From contig NZ_AP022595.1 in NCBI RefSeq assembly GCF_010731875.1, forward strand, positions 3,534,001-3,598,000: a DNA stretch of 64,000 bases. Direction: 5' to 3'. The DNA comes from Mycolicibacterium sarraceniae (GTDB taxonomy: Bacteria > Actinomycetota > Actinomycetes > Mycobacteriales > Mycobacteriaceae). The translations under genes and the position numbers were made by a program. A model generated the notes under the pieces. The model was given only the letters and a program-made list of their open reading frames with translations, was not told the DNA's origin and searched no databases. Of this stretch, positions 48,913 to 56,400 are shown piece by piece (positions within the stretch are counted from its first letter, which is position 1; each line of letters begins with the position of its first letter).

Positions 48913-50052
48913 TCACCCGCTGAGGTTGGTGGACCAGCGTTCTTCGATGCGGCCGAATCGCCAGATCGAGATGGCGAGAAGCCAGGAGATGACGAACAGG
49001 GCGACGATGATGTAGCCGACGTAGTCGAGGTCGATGTTGGCGATTGCGGCCAGCGGGCCGGATTCGATGTGCAGCCGGTCGGCTATGACGCCGACGAGTT
49101 CGATGGTGCCGATGATGAGGGCGACGGCCACCGACAGGGTGGTGATGGTCATGTTGTAGAAGATCTTGCGGACGGGTTTGGCGAAGGCCCAGCCGTAGGC
49201 GTAGTTCATGAAGACGCCGTCGGTGGTGTCCATCAGGGACATACCGGCTGCGAACAGGATCGGTAGCACCAGGATGGCGTAGAAGGGCAGATTGAACGCT
49301 GCGGCGCCGCCGGCCAAGACCAACAGACCGACTTCGGTGGCGGTGTCGAAGCCCAGCCCGAACAGAACGCCGATGGGGTAGATGTGCCACGGCTTGGTCA
49401 CTGACTTGGTCAGCCCACCGAGGAAGCGGTTCATGAATCCGCGCGAGTCGAGCTGCTTTTCGAGTTCGGCCTCGTCGTATCGGCCTTGCCGCAGTTCGCG
49501 GAACACCTTGATGATGCCCAGCAGGGCGATGAGGTTGAGGATGCCGATGATCCAGAGGAACACCCCGGACACTGACGGGCCGATCATGCCGGTGATGGTG
49601 TGCAGCGGGGAGTTCTCGTCCTCGACCGGGCCTACGAGGGCCCGCACTCCGACGGACAGTAGGAATGCCAGAGTGAACACGATGGTGGAGTGGCCGAGGG
49701 AGAACCAGAACCCGACCGATAGGGGTTTGCGGTCGACGCGGTTCTGGAGGTTGTCGGCGATGAGTTTACGAGTGGTGTTGTCGACGGCCGCGATGTGGTC
49801 GGCATCGAATGCGTGGCGTAATCCGAAGGTGTAGGCCAGGATTCCGACGCCGACGGTGAAGACGGGATGGTCGCCGCCGAGGCGGTAGTGCTCGGGAACG
49901 ACGAAGGCGAACAGCACCCCGAAGCCGATCAGGTGAAGCGCGATGATGAAGCCGTACATGCCAAAAAGTGACCGCTTGTCTGCATGGGACAAGGAGCGCC
50001 GAAACTGAGCAAAACCGCCGGCAGGCGAATCTGTGGTCTCCGATGTGGCCAT
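48913..50052 (-). CDS. nicT: nickel/cobalt permease, NiCoT family (NicT-like)
   Basis: A 379-residue membrane protein with about eight helices. The NiCoT signature RHAFDADHIAAVDNTTRK lies in the second helix region, followed by FSLGHSTIVF and LFGLGFDTATEVGLL, the three metal-selectivity motifs of HoxN/NixA/NicT. It imports Ni2+ and/or Co2+. It lies 70 nt after an ArsR-family gene on the same strand, so it is probably controlled by that regulator. The ATG at 50052 was chosen over upstream open sequence to 50160, which overlaps the regulator. Confidence 0.93.
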   Translation of the reverse strand: MATSETTDSPAGGFAQFRRSLSHADKRSLFGMYGFIIALHLIGFGVLFAFVVPEHYRLGGDHPVFTVGVGILAYTFGLRHAFDADHIAAVDNTTRKLIADNLQNRVDRKPLSVGFWFSLGHSTIVFTLAFLLSVGVRALVGPVEDENSPLHTITGMIGPSVSGVFLWIIGILNLIALLGIIKVFRELRQGRYDEAELEKQLDSRGFMNRFLGGLTKSVTKPWHIYPIGVLFGLGFDTATEVGLLVLAGGAAAFNLPFYAILVLPILFAAGMSLMDTTDGVFMNYAYGWAFAKPVRKIFYNMTITTLSVAVALIIGTIELVGVIADRLHIESGPLAAIANIDLDYVGYIIVALFVISWLLAISIWRFGRIEERWSTNLSG

Positions 50053-50122
50053 GGATGGCGAGCGTATGCCCCACCTGATCGTCTGTCTATGTGAAAAGAT
50101 GGGCGGAAGCGACGGAAGAACC

Positions 50123-50404
50123 TTAGCTTCGGCGGGCGCCGATCCAATGCAGCAGGTCATGCACCGTGCCCTCGTCTAGCTGGTAATTCACTGTGCGTCC
50201 GACTCGGACCGACCTAACCCACCCCTGGCGGCGTAAAACCCGGAGAGCCTGCGACACTGCGTTCTCCGTACGGCCGACCGCTTCCGCCAGATCGCTGACA
50301 CAGATGTCTGGTGTGCGGTGCATTGCCAGCAGGATCTCTAACCGGTTGGGGTCGGACAGCATGTCGAAGCGCGCCGCCCATGTGGCGGTATCTACCTCGG
50401 TCAC
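50123..50404 (-). CDS. ArsR/SmtB family metal-responsive regulator
   Basis: A 93-residue winged-helix repressor: FDMLSDPNRLEILLAM, ICVSDLAEAVGRTENAVSQALRVLRRQGWVRSVRVGRTVNYQL. The alpha3N Cys pair of CadC/SmtB types is reduced to one Cys (DICVSDLAE), and the C-terminal helix has TVHDLLHWIGAR with two His, suggestive of an alpha5-type Ni/Co or Zn site as in NmtR/KmtR. It lies directly upstream of nicT and divergent from sodA, so it probably senses Ni/Co. Confidence 0.87.
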   Translation of the reverse strand: MTEVDTATWAARFDMLSDPNRLEILLAMHRTPDICVSDLAEAVGRTENAVSQALRVLRRQGWVRSVRVGRTVNYQLDEGTVHDLLHWIGARRS

Positions 50405-50525
50405 GGCCGACTCGCGCCCGATCGTTGCATGCTTTGCAATCTATCGAATGTTGACGCCACCCGCGTGGGCCTGTCGAGCATGTCGGTAGTTATCGCGAAT
50501 CACTCTTAACCACAGAGAATGTCGT

Positions 50526-50606
50526 GTGAGCGGCCGTGGCGCACTGCCATCCCGTTGGGGGGGTGAGTGATGTGCTGCATCGACTTCGGCGCCCGCGGCC
50601 GCTCAC
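50526..50606 (+). ncRNA. structured leader or small RNA upstream of sodA
   Basis: A perfect 11-bp inverted repeat GTGAGCGGCCG (50526-50536) / CGGCCGCTCAC (50596-50606) encloses a second hairpin in which CACT and CATCCC pair with GGGGTG and AGTG around a GTTG loop. The nested arrangement over 81 nt suggests a folded RNA or a bidirectional terminator. It sits between the divergent ArsR gene and sodA; no known riboswitch class is recognised. Confidence 0.35.
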
Positions 50607-50619
50607 CAGTCCAACCTAA

Positions 50620-50633
50620 CAGATGAACATCTG
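50620..50633. promoter_or_regulatory. palindrome CAGATGAACATCTG upstream of sodA
   Basis: A perfect 6-bp inverted repeat with a 2-nt spacer, about 100 nt upstream of the sodA start, with a second TGAACA half directly after. TGAACA-type halves are common in ArsR/SmtB operators, so it may bind the adjacent regulator. Confidence 0.35.
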
Positions 50634-50734
50634 AACAGCTAGACTGATGTTGGCCAGTGGTGGTCTGCTTATCTGGTCGACCACCGGGGCCGGCAGCCCA
50701 TCGGTGACGTCCATGAGGACGCAGGAAGGAATTC

Positions 50735-51355
50735 ATGGCTGAGTACTCCTTGCCCGAGCTGGATTACGATTACGGCGCGTTGGAGCCCCATATCTCTGGG
50801 CAGATCAACGAGATTCACCACAGCAAGCACCACGCGACGTACGTCAAAGGTCTCAACGACACGATCGCCAAACTTGAGGAAGCGCGCGCCAACGACGATC
50901 ACGCCGCGATCTTCCTCAACGAGAAGAACCTCGCCTTCCACCTCGGCGGGCACGTGAATCATTCGATCTGGTGGAAGAACCTCTCCCCAAACGGTGGCGA
51001 CAAGCCAGAGGGGGATCTCGCCGCGGCCATCGACGACCAGTTCGGCTCGTTCGACAAGTTCCGCGCCCAGTTCACCGCGGCGGCCAACGGCTTGCAGGGC
51101 TCTGGGTGGGCAGTGCTGGGCTACGACACCCTCGGAAACCGATTGCTGACATTCCAGCTGTACGACCAGCAGGCCAATGTGCCGCTCGGCATCATTCCGC
51201 TGCTGCAGGTCGACATGTGGGAGCACGCCTACTATTTGCAGTACAAGAATGTCAAAGCCGACTATGTGAAAGCCTTTTGGAATGTGGTCAATTGGGCCGA
51301 CGTGCAAGATCGCTACGCCGCGGCTACAACGAAGACCGCGGGCCTGATCTTCTAA
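50735..51355 (+). CDS. sodA: superoxide dismutase (Fe/Mn family)
   Basis: A 206-residue enzyme that dismutates superoxide; the numbering matches M. tuberculosis SodA exactly. Metal ligands are His28, His76, Asp160 and His164 ([24 protein letters not shown]). Residue 145 is Gln (LYDQQANV) where the M. tuberculosis iron enzyme has His; Gln at this place is found in manganese-type mycobacterial enzymes, so Mn is the more likely metal. There is no signal peptide, as usual for this SecA2-exported family. A GGAAGGA site precedes the ATG. Confidence 0.96.
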   Translation: MAEYSLPELDYDYGALEPHISGQINEIHHSKHHATYVKGLNDTIAKLEEARANDDHAAIFLNEKNLAFHLGGHVNHSIWWKNLSPNGGDKPEGDLAAAIDDQFGSFDKFRAQFTAAANGLQGSGWAVLGYDTLGNRLLTFQLYDQQANVPLGIIPLLQVDMWEHAYYLQYKNVKADYVKAFWNVVNWADVQDRYAAATTKTAGLIF

Positions 51356-51374
51356 TCCGATCCAGGGTTTCGTG

Positions 51375-51638
51375 ATGGCCGACGATGACAAGACGCGGTG
51401 GGCAATCGACGTGATGACCGCGTGGGCGCAAGGCGGTGACACCGGCTTCGTCCATGATCGCGTCGATTCCTACCTCGGCGAACCGCACGGCTGTCCAGGG
51501 TTGATCACCGGGCTGATCAACCTTTCAGGGTTGTTGTTGATGGGCATGGAAGCAACCACAGGCAAGACCACACCTGAGATCCTTCAAGCGATCGCCTCGA
51601 CGCTGTCACGGCAGGGGCAACCGCCCAGCCCCTCGTAG
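51375..51638 (+). CDS. small conserved-looking hypothetical protein (87 aa)
   Basis: The frame opens 19 nt after sodA (ATG 51375, or GTG 51372). It contains an acidic start, RWAIDVMTAWAQGGDTGFVHDRVDSYLGEPHG and a hydrophobic middle (LITGLINLSGLLLMGME) that may be one buried or membrane helix. No family is recognised. Its tight spacing to sodA and to the FhuF-like gene suggests co-transcription in the metal island. Confidence 0.65.
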   Translation: MADDDKTRWAIDVMTAWAQGGDTGFVHDRVDSYLGEPHGCPGLITGLINLSGLLLMGMEATTGKTTPEILQAIASTLSRQGQPPSPS

Positions 51639-51659
51639 AAAATCTGGCAAGCTGAGCAC

Positions 51660-52469
51660 ATGGCGGTGCCGGTACAGGCTGATCAAGTGCGAACAGCTCT
51701 TGTTTCCGCAGGCGAGATCGGACCGTACTTTGCGGTGGAATTCGCTGCGTCACAAGGTGAATGGTGCGCTGTTGCCGACTTGTGGACTCGTGCGGGGTGT
51801 TTGTCAGAACGCGTGAATACCGCATGCGAGTATCTGAGTTCGCGCACCAATACGGAAGTCGACCTCCGGGCGTCGGCCTCGATAAGCTCGCTTGGTTTCA
51901 TGTCGCGGCTCGTATCGCCCGCGTTGGCTACCGCCTGCTTGGCGGGCGTGATACCCCGGCTGGATCCGCGGCAGATGTACTGGCGCCCCGCATTAGGGGG
52001 CCCAGTTCCGATCGCCATCGCCACTGCGACCGGCACGACGGTGGAAACCGCCACCGAGGCCGCCGCCCAGTTGGAGCACGATGTGCTGCTGCCGTGCGTC
52101 GAGCCGGTTCTGGCGGCCTACTCGAGAGAGTTCAAGCTGTCGAAGCGGGTGTTGCGAGGAAACGTCGCCTCCGCGCTCGCCGGTGCGGCCGGGATGCTCG
52201 TTCGGGCTGGGACAGCGCTCAACCTCGACCCGGTGGAGGTTGTCCGCTCAATGCTCGCACTTCCGTCACTGACCGATACCGGGCACTATGAACGCCCGTT
52301 CGATGATCGGGCGGACCGATTTTTCGTCCGGCACAACTGCTGCATGTTCTATCGAGTCCACGGCGGTGGCACATGCGGTGACTGCGTGCTGACCCCGGAG
52401 ACCCAGCGGCTGGAGATGTGGCGAACGGCAGTGGCCCCAGCCGGTGGTAAGACTCGACCAACCGGCTGA
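51660..52469 (+). CDS. FhuF-like (2Fe-2S) siderophore-iron reductase family protein
   Basis: A 269-residue protein ending in CCMFYRVHGGGTCGDCVL, the C-C-x10-C-x2-C motif that binds the 2Fe-2S cluster in FhuF-type ferric reductases. The N-terminal two thirds are helical and Ala-rich, as in the family. FhuF proteins release iron from ferric siderophores. The position after sodA and before cobalt and copper genes fits a metal-handling role. The ATG is 21 nt after the small upstream gene. Confidence 0.85.
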   Translation: MAVPVQADQVRTALVSAGEIGPYFAVEFAASQGEWCAVADLWTRAGCLSERVNTACEYLSSRTNTEVDLRASASISSLGFMSRLVSPALATACLAGVIPRLDPRQMYWRPALGGPVPIAIATATGTTVETATEAAAQLEHDVLLPCVEPVLAAYSREFKLSKRVLRGNVASALAGAAGMLVRAGTALNLDPVEVVRSMLALPSLTDTGHYERPFDDRADRFFVRHNCCMFYRVHGGGTCGDCVLTPETQRLEMWRTAVAPAGGKTRPTG

Positions 52470-52491
52470 GGCCACGTGCAACGGTCCTAAC

Positions 52492-53253
52492 TCAGCCCTG
52501 CGGGACCGGATCCTTCAGCGGGATGGACGGCGGGCTCCCCGGGGAGGATGTCGCCGCCGCGCGGCTTACGAGCCAGCCGCCAAAGATTCCGATGATGGCC
52601 CAGAAGAGCGCGTAGCTTCCCAGGGAGCGGATCCGGAAACTCCAGATCAACTGCGCGGGGATCCCGTCCGGATAGGGGTCGCTGACGCTCGGGAAGATGA
52701 ACATGATGAGGCCGATCACGACGACCGGAACCACGATCGCCAGGATCCACCGAACATCTCCGGACATGCGTCCCTTGAGACGCGCGATCCCGAACTGGAT
52801 GAGAACAAACGCGACGATGCCCGTCACGATCAGGAGCAGCTCCCAGAAGCCGCGTTTCCATACCGTCTCGCCGTTGCCCATTCCGGGCGGCAGGAAGGGA
52901 TAGCGGATCCAGGGGACCACCACAGTGAGCAGGAATGCGAGTGCTGCAAGCGTGGTAGAAGCCCGCACGTCACCCTGGCCATTGATGATCCGGTGGCGAA
53001 GGAACGCGTAGAGAGTCCCGAAAAGGAATGACAACAGGAGGCTGACGAACACCAATGCCACCATCCCGCCGAGTACTTGCTGGTCTCGGGTGAACAGCTC
53101 GGGGTCCGCCGGGCCTTCCGAAGGCAGCGAATCCTCGAAGTCGAGCCCTGCCCGGATCACGGGCTCGCCCAAGATCCGCAGGTACAACGCACAAAGGATG
53201 CCACTAACGAGACCCGCGAGCAGGTATCGCTTGATCACGGCGCCGTAAGTCAT
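52492..53253 (-). CDS. cbtA: CbtA family cobalt transporter subunit
   Basis: A 253-residue membrane protein with about six helices, beginning VIKRYLLAGLVSGILCALYLRILGEPVI, the CbtA start. Helices at about 58-80, 97-118, 130-152, 165-185 and 212-232 follow. CbtA and CbtB form a predicted cobalt uptake system linked to cobalamin synthesis. It is downstream of cbtB by 13 nt, under the B12 riboswitch. Confidence 0.87.
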   Translation of the reverse strand: MTYGAVIKRYLLAGLVSGILCALYLRILGEPVIRAGLDFEDSLPSEGPADPELFTRDQQVLGGMVALVFVSLLLSFLFGTLYAFLRHRIINGQGDVRASTTLAALAFLLTVVVPWIRYPFLPPGMGNGETVWKRGFWELLLIVTGIVAFVLIQFGIARLKGRMSGDVRWILAIVVPVVVIGLIMFIFPSVSDPYPDGIPAQLIWSFRIRSLGSYALFWAIIGIFGGWLVSRAAATSSPGSPPSIPLKDPVPQG

Positions 53254-53266
53254 GTGGTCAGTTCCT

Positions 53267-53512
53267 TTAGTGGCAGGCGATGCCGAGGAAGTGACGGCCG
53301 TCGTGGAAGAACTCGTGCATATGGTTCCAGACGGTCGGGGCGATGTCCTGGCCGAGGAACGCGTAGGTGATCCAGAGCAGGGTGATCACCACCGCGATCC
53401 ATGCGATGGTGGGGATCCGGATAGCTGCCGGAGCGGCCGTGTCAGGTGCGCTGGGCGCGGCAACGGGCACCGATGGCGGGGCGGTCAGAATAGCGGTCAT
53501 TACATATTCCAT
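53267..53512 (-). CDS. cbtB: CbtB family cobalt transporter subunit
   Basis: An 81-residue single-pass protein with one helix (about 32-53, IRIPTIAWIAVVITLLWITYAF) and a His-rich end HMHEFFHDGRHFLGIACH, the metal-binding tail typical of CbtB. Starts at 53512 or 53500. First gene after the cobalamin riboswitch, followed by cbtA. Confidence 0.9.
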   Translation of the reverse strand: MEYVMTAILTAPPSVPVAAPSAPDTAAPAAIRIPTIAWIAVVITLLWITYAFLGQDIAPTVWNHMHEFFHDGRHFLGIACH

Positions 53513-53539
53513 CTCTCGTGGTGAGCAACCAAGCGGTTG

Positions 53540-53665
53540 CAGCGACCGGGTATCTGGCTTCCAACCCTGCGTGCGTCCGGCACGTCGAGCTAGTCACAGT
53601 TGCGGGACAGCCCCGGTATCGCACCGGTGTTCCCCTGATCGCTGATCAGATAGTAATTTGCCGGG
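53540..53665 (-). promoter_or_regulatory. cobalamin (B12) riboswitch controlling cbtBA
   Basis: On the minus strand the conserved core reads GGGAACACCGGTGCGATACC, then GGGGCTGTCCCGCAACTGTGA, followed by GAAGCCAGATACCC (the B12-box region), about 30-150 nt upstream of cbtB. These are the consensus core and B12 box of the cobalamin riboswitch. AdoCbl binding would be expected to shut off cobalt uptake when B12 is plentiful. Confidence 0.93.
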
Positions 53666-53775
53666 GTTGAGCTGCACAAGGATTGCAGTGAATCCTGTCC
53701 GTAAATGCATTATTTCCGGCCAAGATTGGCGGCACAATGGACTGGGTGCCCCGGATAGTCGACTGAGGAGATGCC

Positions 53776-53913
53776 ATGTCCCGCAATGCCGGAGATCGAT
53801 ACGAATGCACAGTCTGTGGGTCGGTGCTGGTCTACGAGAAGCCATGCCCCTGTACCTCGCCCACCGAGCATGCTGAAATGTGCTGCGATCAGCCGATGGT
53901 CAGTTCGGGGTAG
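53776..53913 (+). CDS. desulforedoxin/rubredoxin-like microprotein (45 aa)
   Basis: An ATG 5 nt after GAGGAG opens a 45-residue protein: RYECTVCGSVLVYEK, then CPC and EHAEMCCDQPM. The pattern Y-x-C-x2-C-G ... C-C-x2-P-M resembles desulforedoxin and the N-terminal domain of desulfoferrodoxin, which bind one Fe (or Zn) with four Cys. There are two extra Cys (CPC). It stands alone between the divergent cbtB leader and the convergent copCD gene. Function is inferred from the motif. Confidence 0.7.
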   Translation: MSRNAGDRYECTVCGSVLVYEKPCPCTSPTEHAEMCCDQPMVSSG

Positions 53914-53917
53914 GGCT

Positions 53918-55456
53918 TTACCAGACCCGGAATTCCACACCCGTGACGACCGCGTCGGTCTGTCCGAAGCGGACGGTGATTCGCAGCGTCCACAACCCGG
54001 GCCGAGGTGTGCTCGCGTACGTGCTCACCCAATCATTCTCGTGGCGTGCGAAGTCGATTGGCAGAGAAGGGATCTCAGCCTCATGGCTGGACAAGTTTCC
54101 GGTCACGGAGAGAGACGGGACCGGTCGGCCTGACGCATCGAGCACCGTTACGTGGACGGTTGTCGGTCCGCGCCGAGTCGAGGCGATGTCGACGACAACA
54201 TGCCTGCTGTCGTCCAGCGGCGCCTCTAGCGTCACAGCAGGTCCGTACGTCGTCCGCGCAGGCGGCAGCGAGATCAGAACTGTCGTGACGACCAGCACCA
54301 CCAATCCGATCGCGGCTTCCATCGGAACGGTCCGGCGTAACTGTTGCGGGTTGAGTCGGCGACGCGCCAGGTACGCAAGTATGAGCATCACGCCCACCGC
54401 TGTGACCTTGACGCACAACGTCTGTCCGTACCCGGTTGTCCATAACGCTTGTACCGGGGCGATCTGTCGCCAGGCTTGATAGGCGCCCGTGGCAATCAAC
54501 ACCCCGACACAGGTGAGCGCGATCACCGACCAGCGACGCAGGTTGTCGGTGTGTCGAGAAGGTAAGACGATCGCGCACAACGCCATCAGACCGCCCAACC
54601 ACACGGTCATCGCACTGACGTGCGCTGCGGTCACCAGCGTCGCTAATGCTGCATCAGCCCCCACCCCGGCATGGCCATCGACGGCTATCGACACCGACAA
54701 CGCCACCCCCAGCGCGGCGATGAGCCCTGTTAATCGCCGGGAACCGTTGAACAGCCGGGGGAGGAACACCACCACCAACGCTGTGAGGACGATGCGGGCT
54801 AAGGCCACGATCTCCTGACGGCTGGGCGCCGCCGTTGCTGGGTCCTGGGTGGCGGTGAGGACCATCTCGCCCAGGCTCGCCAGAATCAGTAGCGTCAGCC
54901 CGACCGCGGACAGTGTGCGGGTTCTTCGCACGTTCAACGTCCACGGCCACAGGGCGGCACAGGCCAGTGCAACGCCGACAGCGAGAACGAGTCCGATGAA
55001 CTGGGCGCCGCGGAGCAGTCCGGCCGCGACGTCGGCGGCCCGGTTCTCCTGCCCGGTGAGTCCTGCGGGGCTGGCACGGGCATCGCGGCCGACGCCGAAC
55101 GAGATTGACCCCGCCACCTCGTGGGTGTCTGCGGAGATGACCTCCCAGGTCGCGGTGTAACTGCCGTCGGGAAGGTCAGCCCGCAGGGGCAGGGTGATCG
55201 TCACGCCGTCAGCCGCGACGGACGGGCCGGTGTCCACCCTGATACCGGCGTCGGAGATCACCTGTATCCCGTTGGGCACCAGCCGGATCGGCTCATCGAA
55301 CGTCAGTCGCACCTGTGCGGGCGGTGCGGTCAGCCGCGCGCCGTCGACCGGATCGCTGGAGACTAGCACCGCGTGGGCGGCCGCGGGGGCTGCGGCGAGC
55401 ACGGTGAGCACCGGCACAGCCAGCGCCATACCGAGCAGCGCCGCGAGCCGCCGCAA
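53918..55456 (-). CDS. CopC-CopD fusion copper protein (YcnJ-like)
   Basis: A 512-residue protein. A signal sequence (about 1-28, ending AAAPAAAHA) releases an N-terminal His followed by a CopC domain (HAVLVSSDPVDGARLTAPPAQVRLTFDEPI, ending DTHEVAGSISFGV) that binds copper through its N-terminal His and other His residues. Eight CopD helices follow (about 155-400) and a C-terminal beta domain. It imports or delivers copper. The TTG at 55456 follows the ycnI stop by 2 nt; an ATG at 55429 is the alternative. It ends 4 nt from the microprotein gene (convergent). Confidence 0.87.
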   Translation of the reverse strand: MRRLAALLGMALAVPVLTVLAAAPAAAHAVLVSSDPVDGARLTAPPAQVRLTFDEPIRLVPNGIQVISDAGIRVDTGPSVAADGVTITLPLRADLPDGSYTATWEVISADTHEVAGSISFGVGRDARASPAGLTGQENRAADVAAGLLRGAQFIGLVLAVGVALACAALWPWTLNVRRTRTLSAVGLTLLILASLGEMVLTATQDPATAAPSRQEIVALARIVLTALVVVFLPRLFNGSRRLTGLIAALGVALSVSIAVDGHAGVGADAALATLVTAAHVSAMTVWLGGLMALCAIVLPSRHTDNLRRWSVIALTCVGVLIATGAYQAWRQIAPVQALWTTGYGQTLCVKVTAVGVMLILAYLARRRLNPQQLRRTVPMEAAIGLVVLVVTTVLISLPPARTTYGPAVTLEAPLDDSRHVVVDIASTRRGPTTVHVTVLDASGRPVPSLSVTGNLSSHEAEIPSLPIDFARHENDWVSTYASTPRPGLWTLRITVRFGQTDAVVTGVEFRVW

Positions 55457-55458
55457 GG

Positions 55459-56187
55459 TCAGGACGACCGGCGCCGCACGAGCACCAAATTCACGATGCC
55501 GAGCAGGACGGCGACGACAGCCACGACCAGCGCGGTGATGCCCGGCCACGCCGGGCTACCGCTCGTGGTGCTGGCTGCCGAAGCGCTGGGTGCTGCCGAA
55601 GCGACGGGTGTCGGCGTTGCAGCGGGTGCCCGGGTCGCCTCGTCGCCTCCCGCCGAAAGCATCAGCATCGGAGCCGGGTGCTCAGGCTCGGGCTGACCCA
55701 TGGCCGCCTTCTCATCCCAATGGACAACCTTGCCGTCGCTGTAGGTCTGCACGGCGGGTAGCGAGATCATCGCTTCCTTGGGAAGCGGGCCCGCGGAGAT
55801 GTTGAACATGTCGAACTGGTTGGGCGGGATTCCCGCCTGGGGATTCACTGCCTTCCACTCGACCGTCGAGATGTAGTCGGTGATCTCGTTGCCGTCGTCG
55901 TCTTTCTGCGGCGTCGTGAGCTTCTTCCTCGTCACCGTCGCCGTCCAGCCGGGCTTGGGCTGGGTGTCGACCGAGATGATCGGCTGGTCATCGGGCAAAG
56001 TCACCACGAGGTCCGTCGTCGACGCGGTGTCGGACTCGCTGGGAACACGAAACGTGAGCACCCCGTAGCCGCCTTGCGTCGCGTCGGTTCCCGAGACCTC
56101 CACGTGTGCCCATGCGGGCGCGGCGAGCGCAATACTGGCGACAGTCACCGCCGCGGCAGTAAGTGTTGTGCGCAGTGGTCTCTTCAT
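55459..56187 (-). CDS. YcnI/DUF1775 family copper-binding membrane-anchored protein
   Basis: A 242-residue exported protein: signal peptide (about 1-27, ending AAPAWAH), cupredoxin-like YcnI domain beginning HVEVSGTDATQGG, with TFRVPSESDTA and QFDMFNISAGPLP; the mature N-terminal His is the known copper ligand. A Thr/Ala/Pro linker and one C-terminal helix (about 215-235) ending RRRSS anchor it. First gene of a two-gene unit with copCD, 2 nt apart. Confidence 0.9.
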   Translation of the reverse strand: MKRPLRTTLTAAAVTVASIALAAPAWAHVEVSGTDATQGGYGVLTFRVPSESDTASTTDLVVTLPDDQPIISVDTQPKPGWTATVTRKKLTTPQKDDDGNEITDYISTVEWKAVNPQAGIPPNQFDMFNISAGPLPKEAMISLPAVQTYSDGKVVHWDEKAAMGQPEPEHPAPMLMLSAGGDEATRAPAATPTPVASAAPSASAASTTSGSPAWPGITALVVAVVAVLLGIVNLVLVRRRSS

Positions 56188-56400
56188 CTCCGGAAGCCCT
56201 TTCGTCGGCGGCGTCGAGGTACGCCCACGCAGTCGGATCTGGCGAGCCCCGAGTTCCCGGCTTTACCTGCCAATATGCTGTGAATCGGGGTTGCGCCGGC
56301 GTTGACCGCGCACGTGAACGGAATCCACCGGGAACCAGGGACGGCCGGTTGCCGACTAAAGGCCCGTGAGTAACCCGTTGTTCGGTAGGTCAGGTTCCGC
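56188..56400 (+). promoter_or_regulatory. divergent region, ycnI / eccA3
   Basis: It should hold promoters for the copper pair and for the ESX-3 locus. No good match to the IdeR palindrome (TTAGGTTAGGCTAACCTAA type) or the Zur box was found; the nearest IdeR-like piece is TAGGTCAGGTT at 56386-56396, without the other half. Confidence 0.45.

Noticed and set aside
56386..56396. TAGGTCAGGTT as an IdeR box
   Set aside because: Only one imperfect half; the second half of the palindrome is absent.
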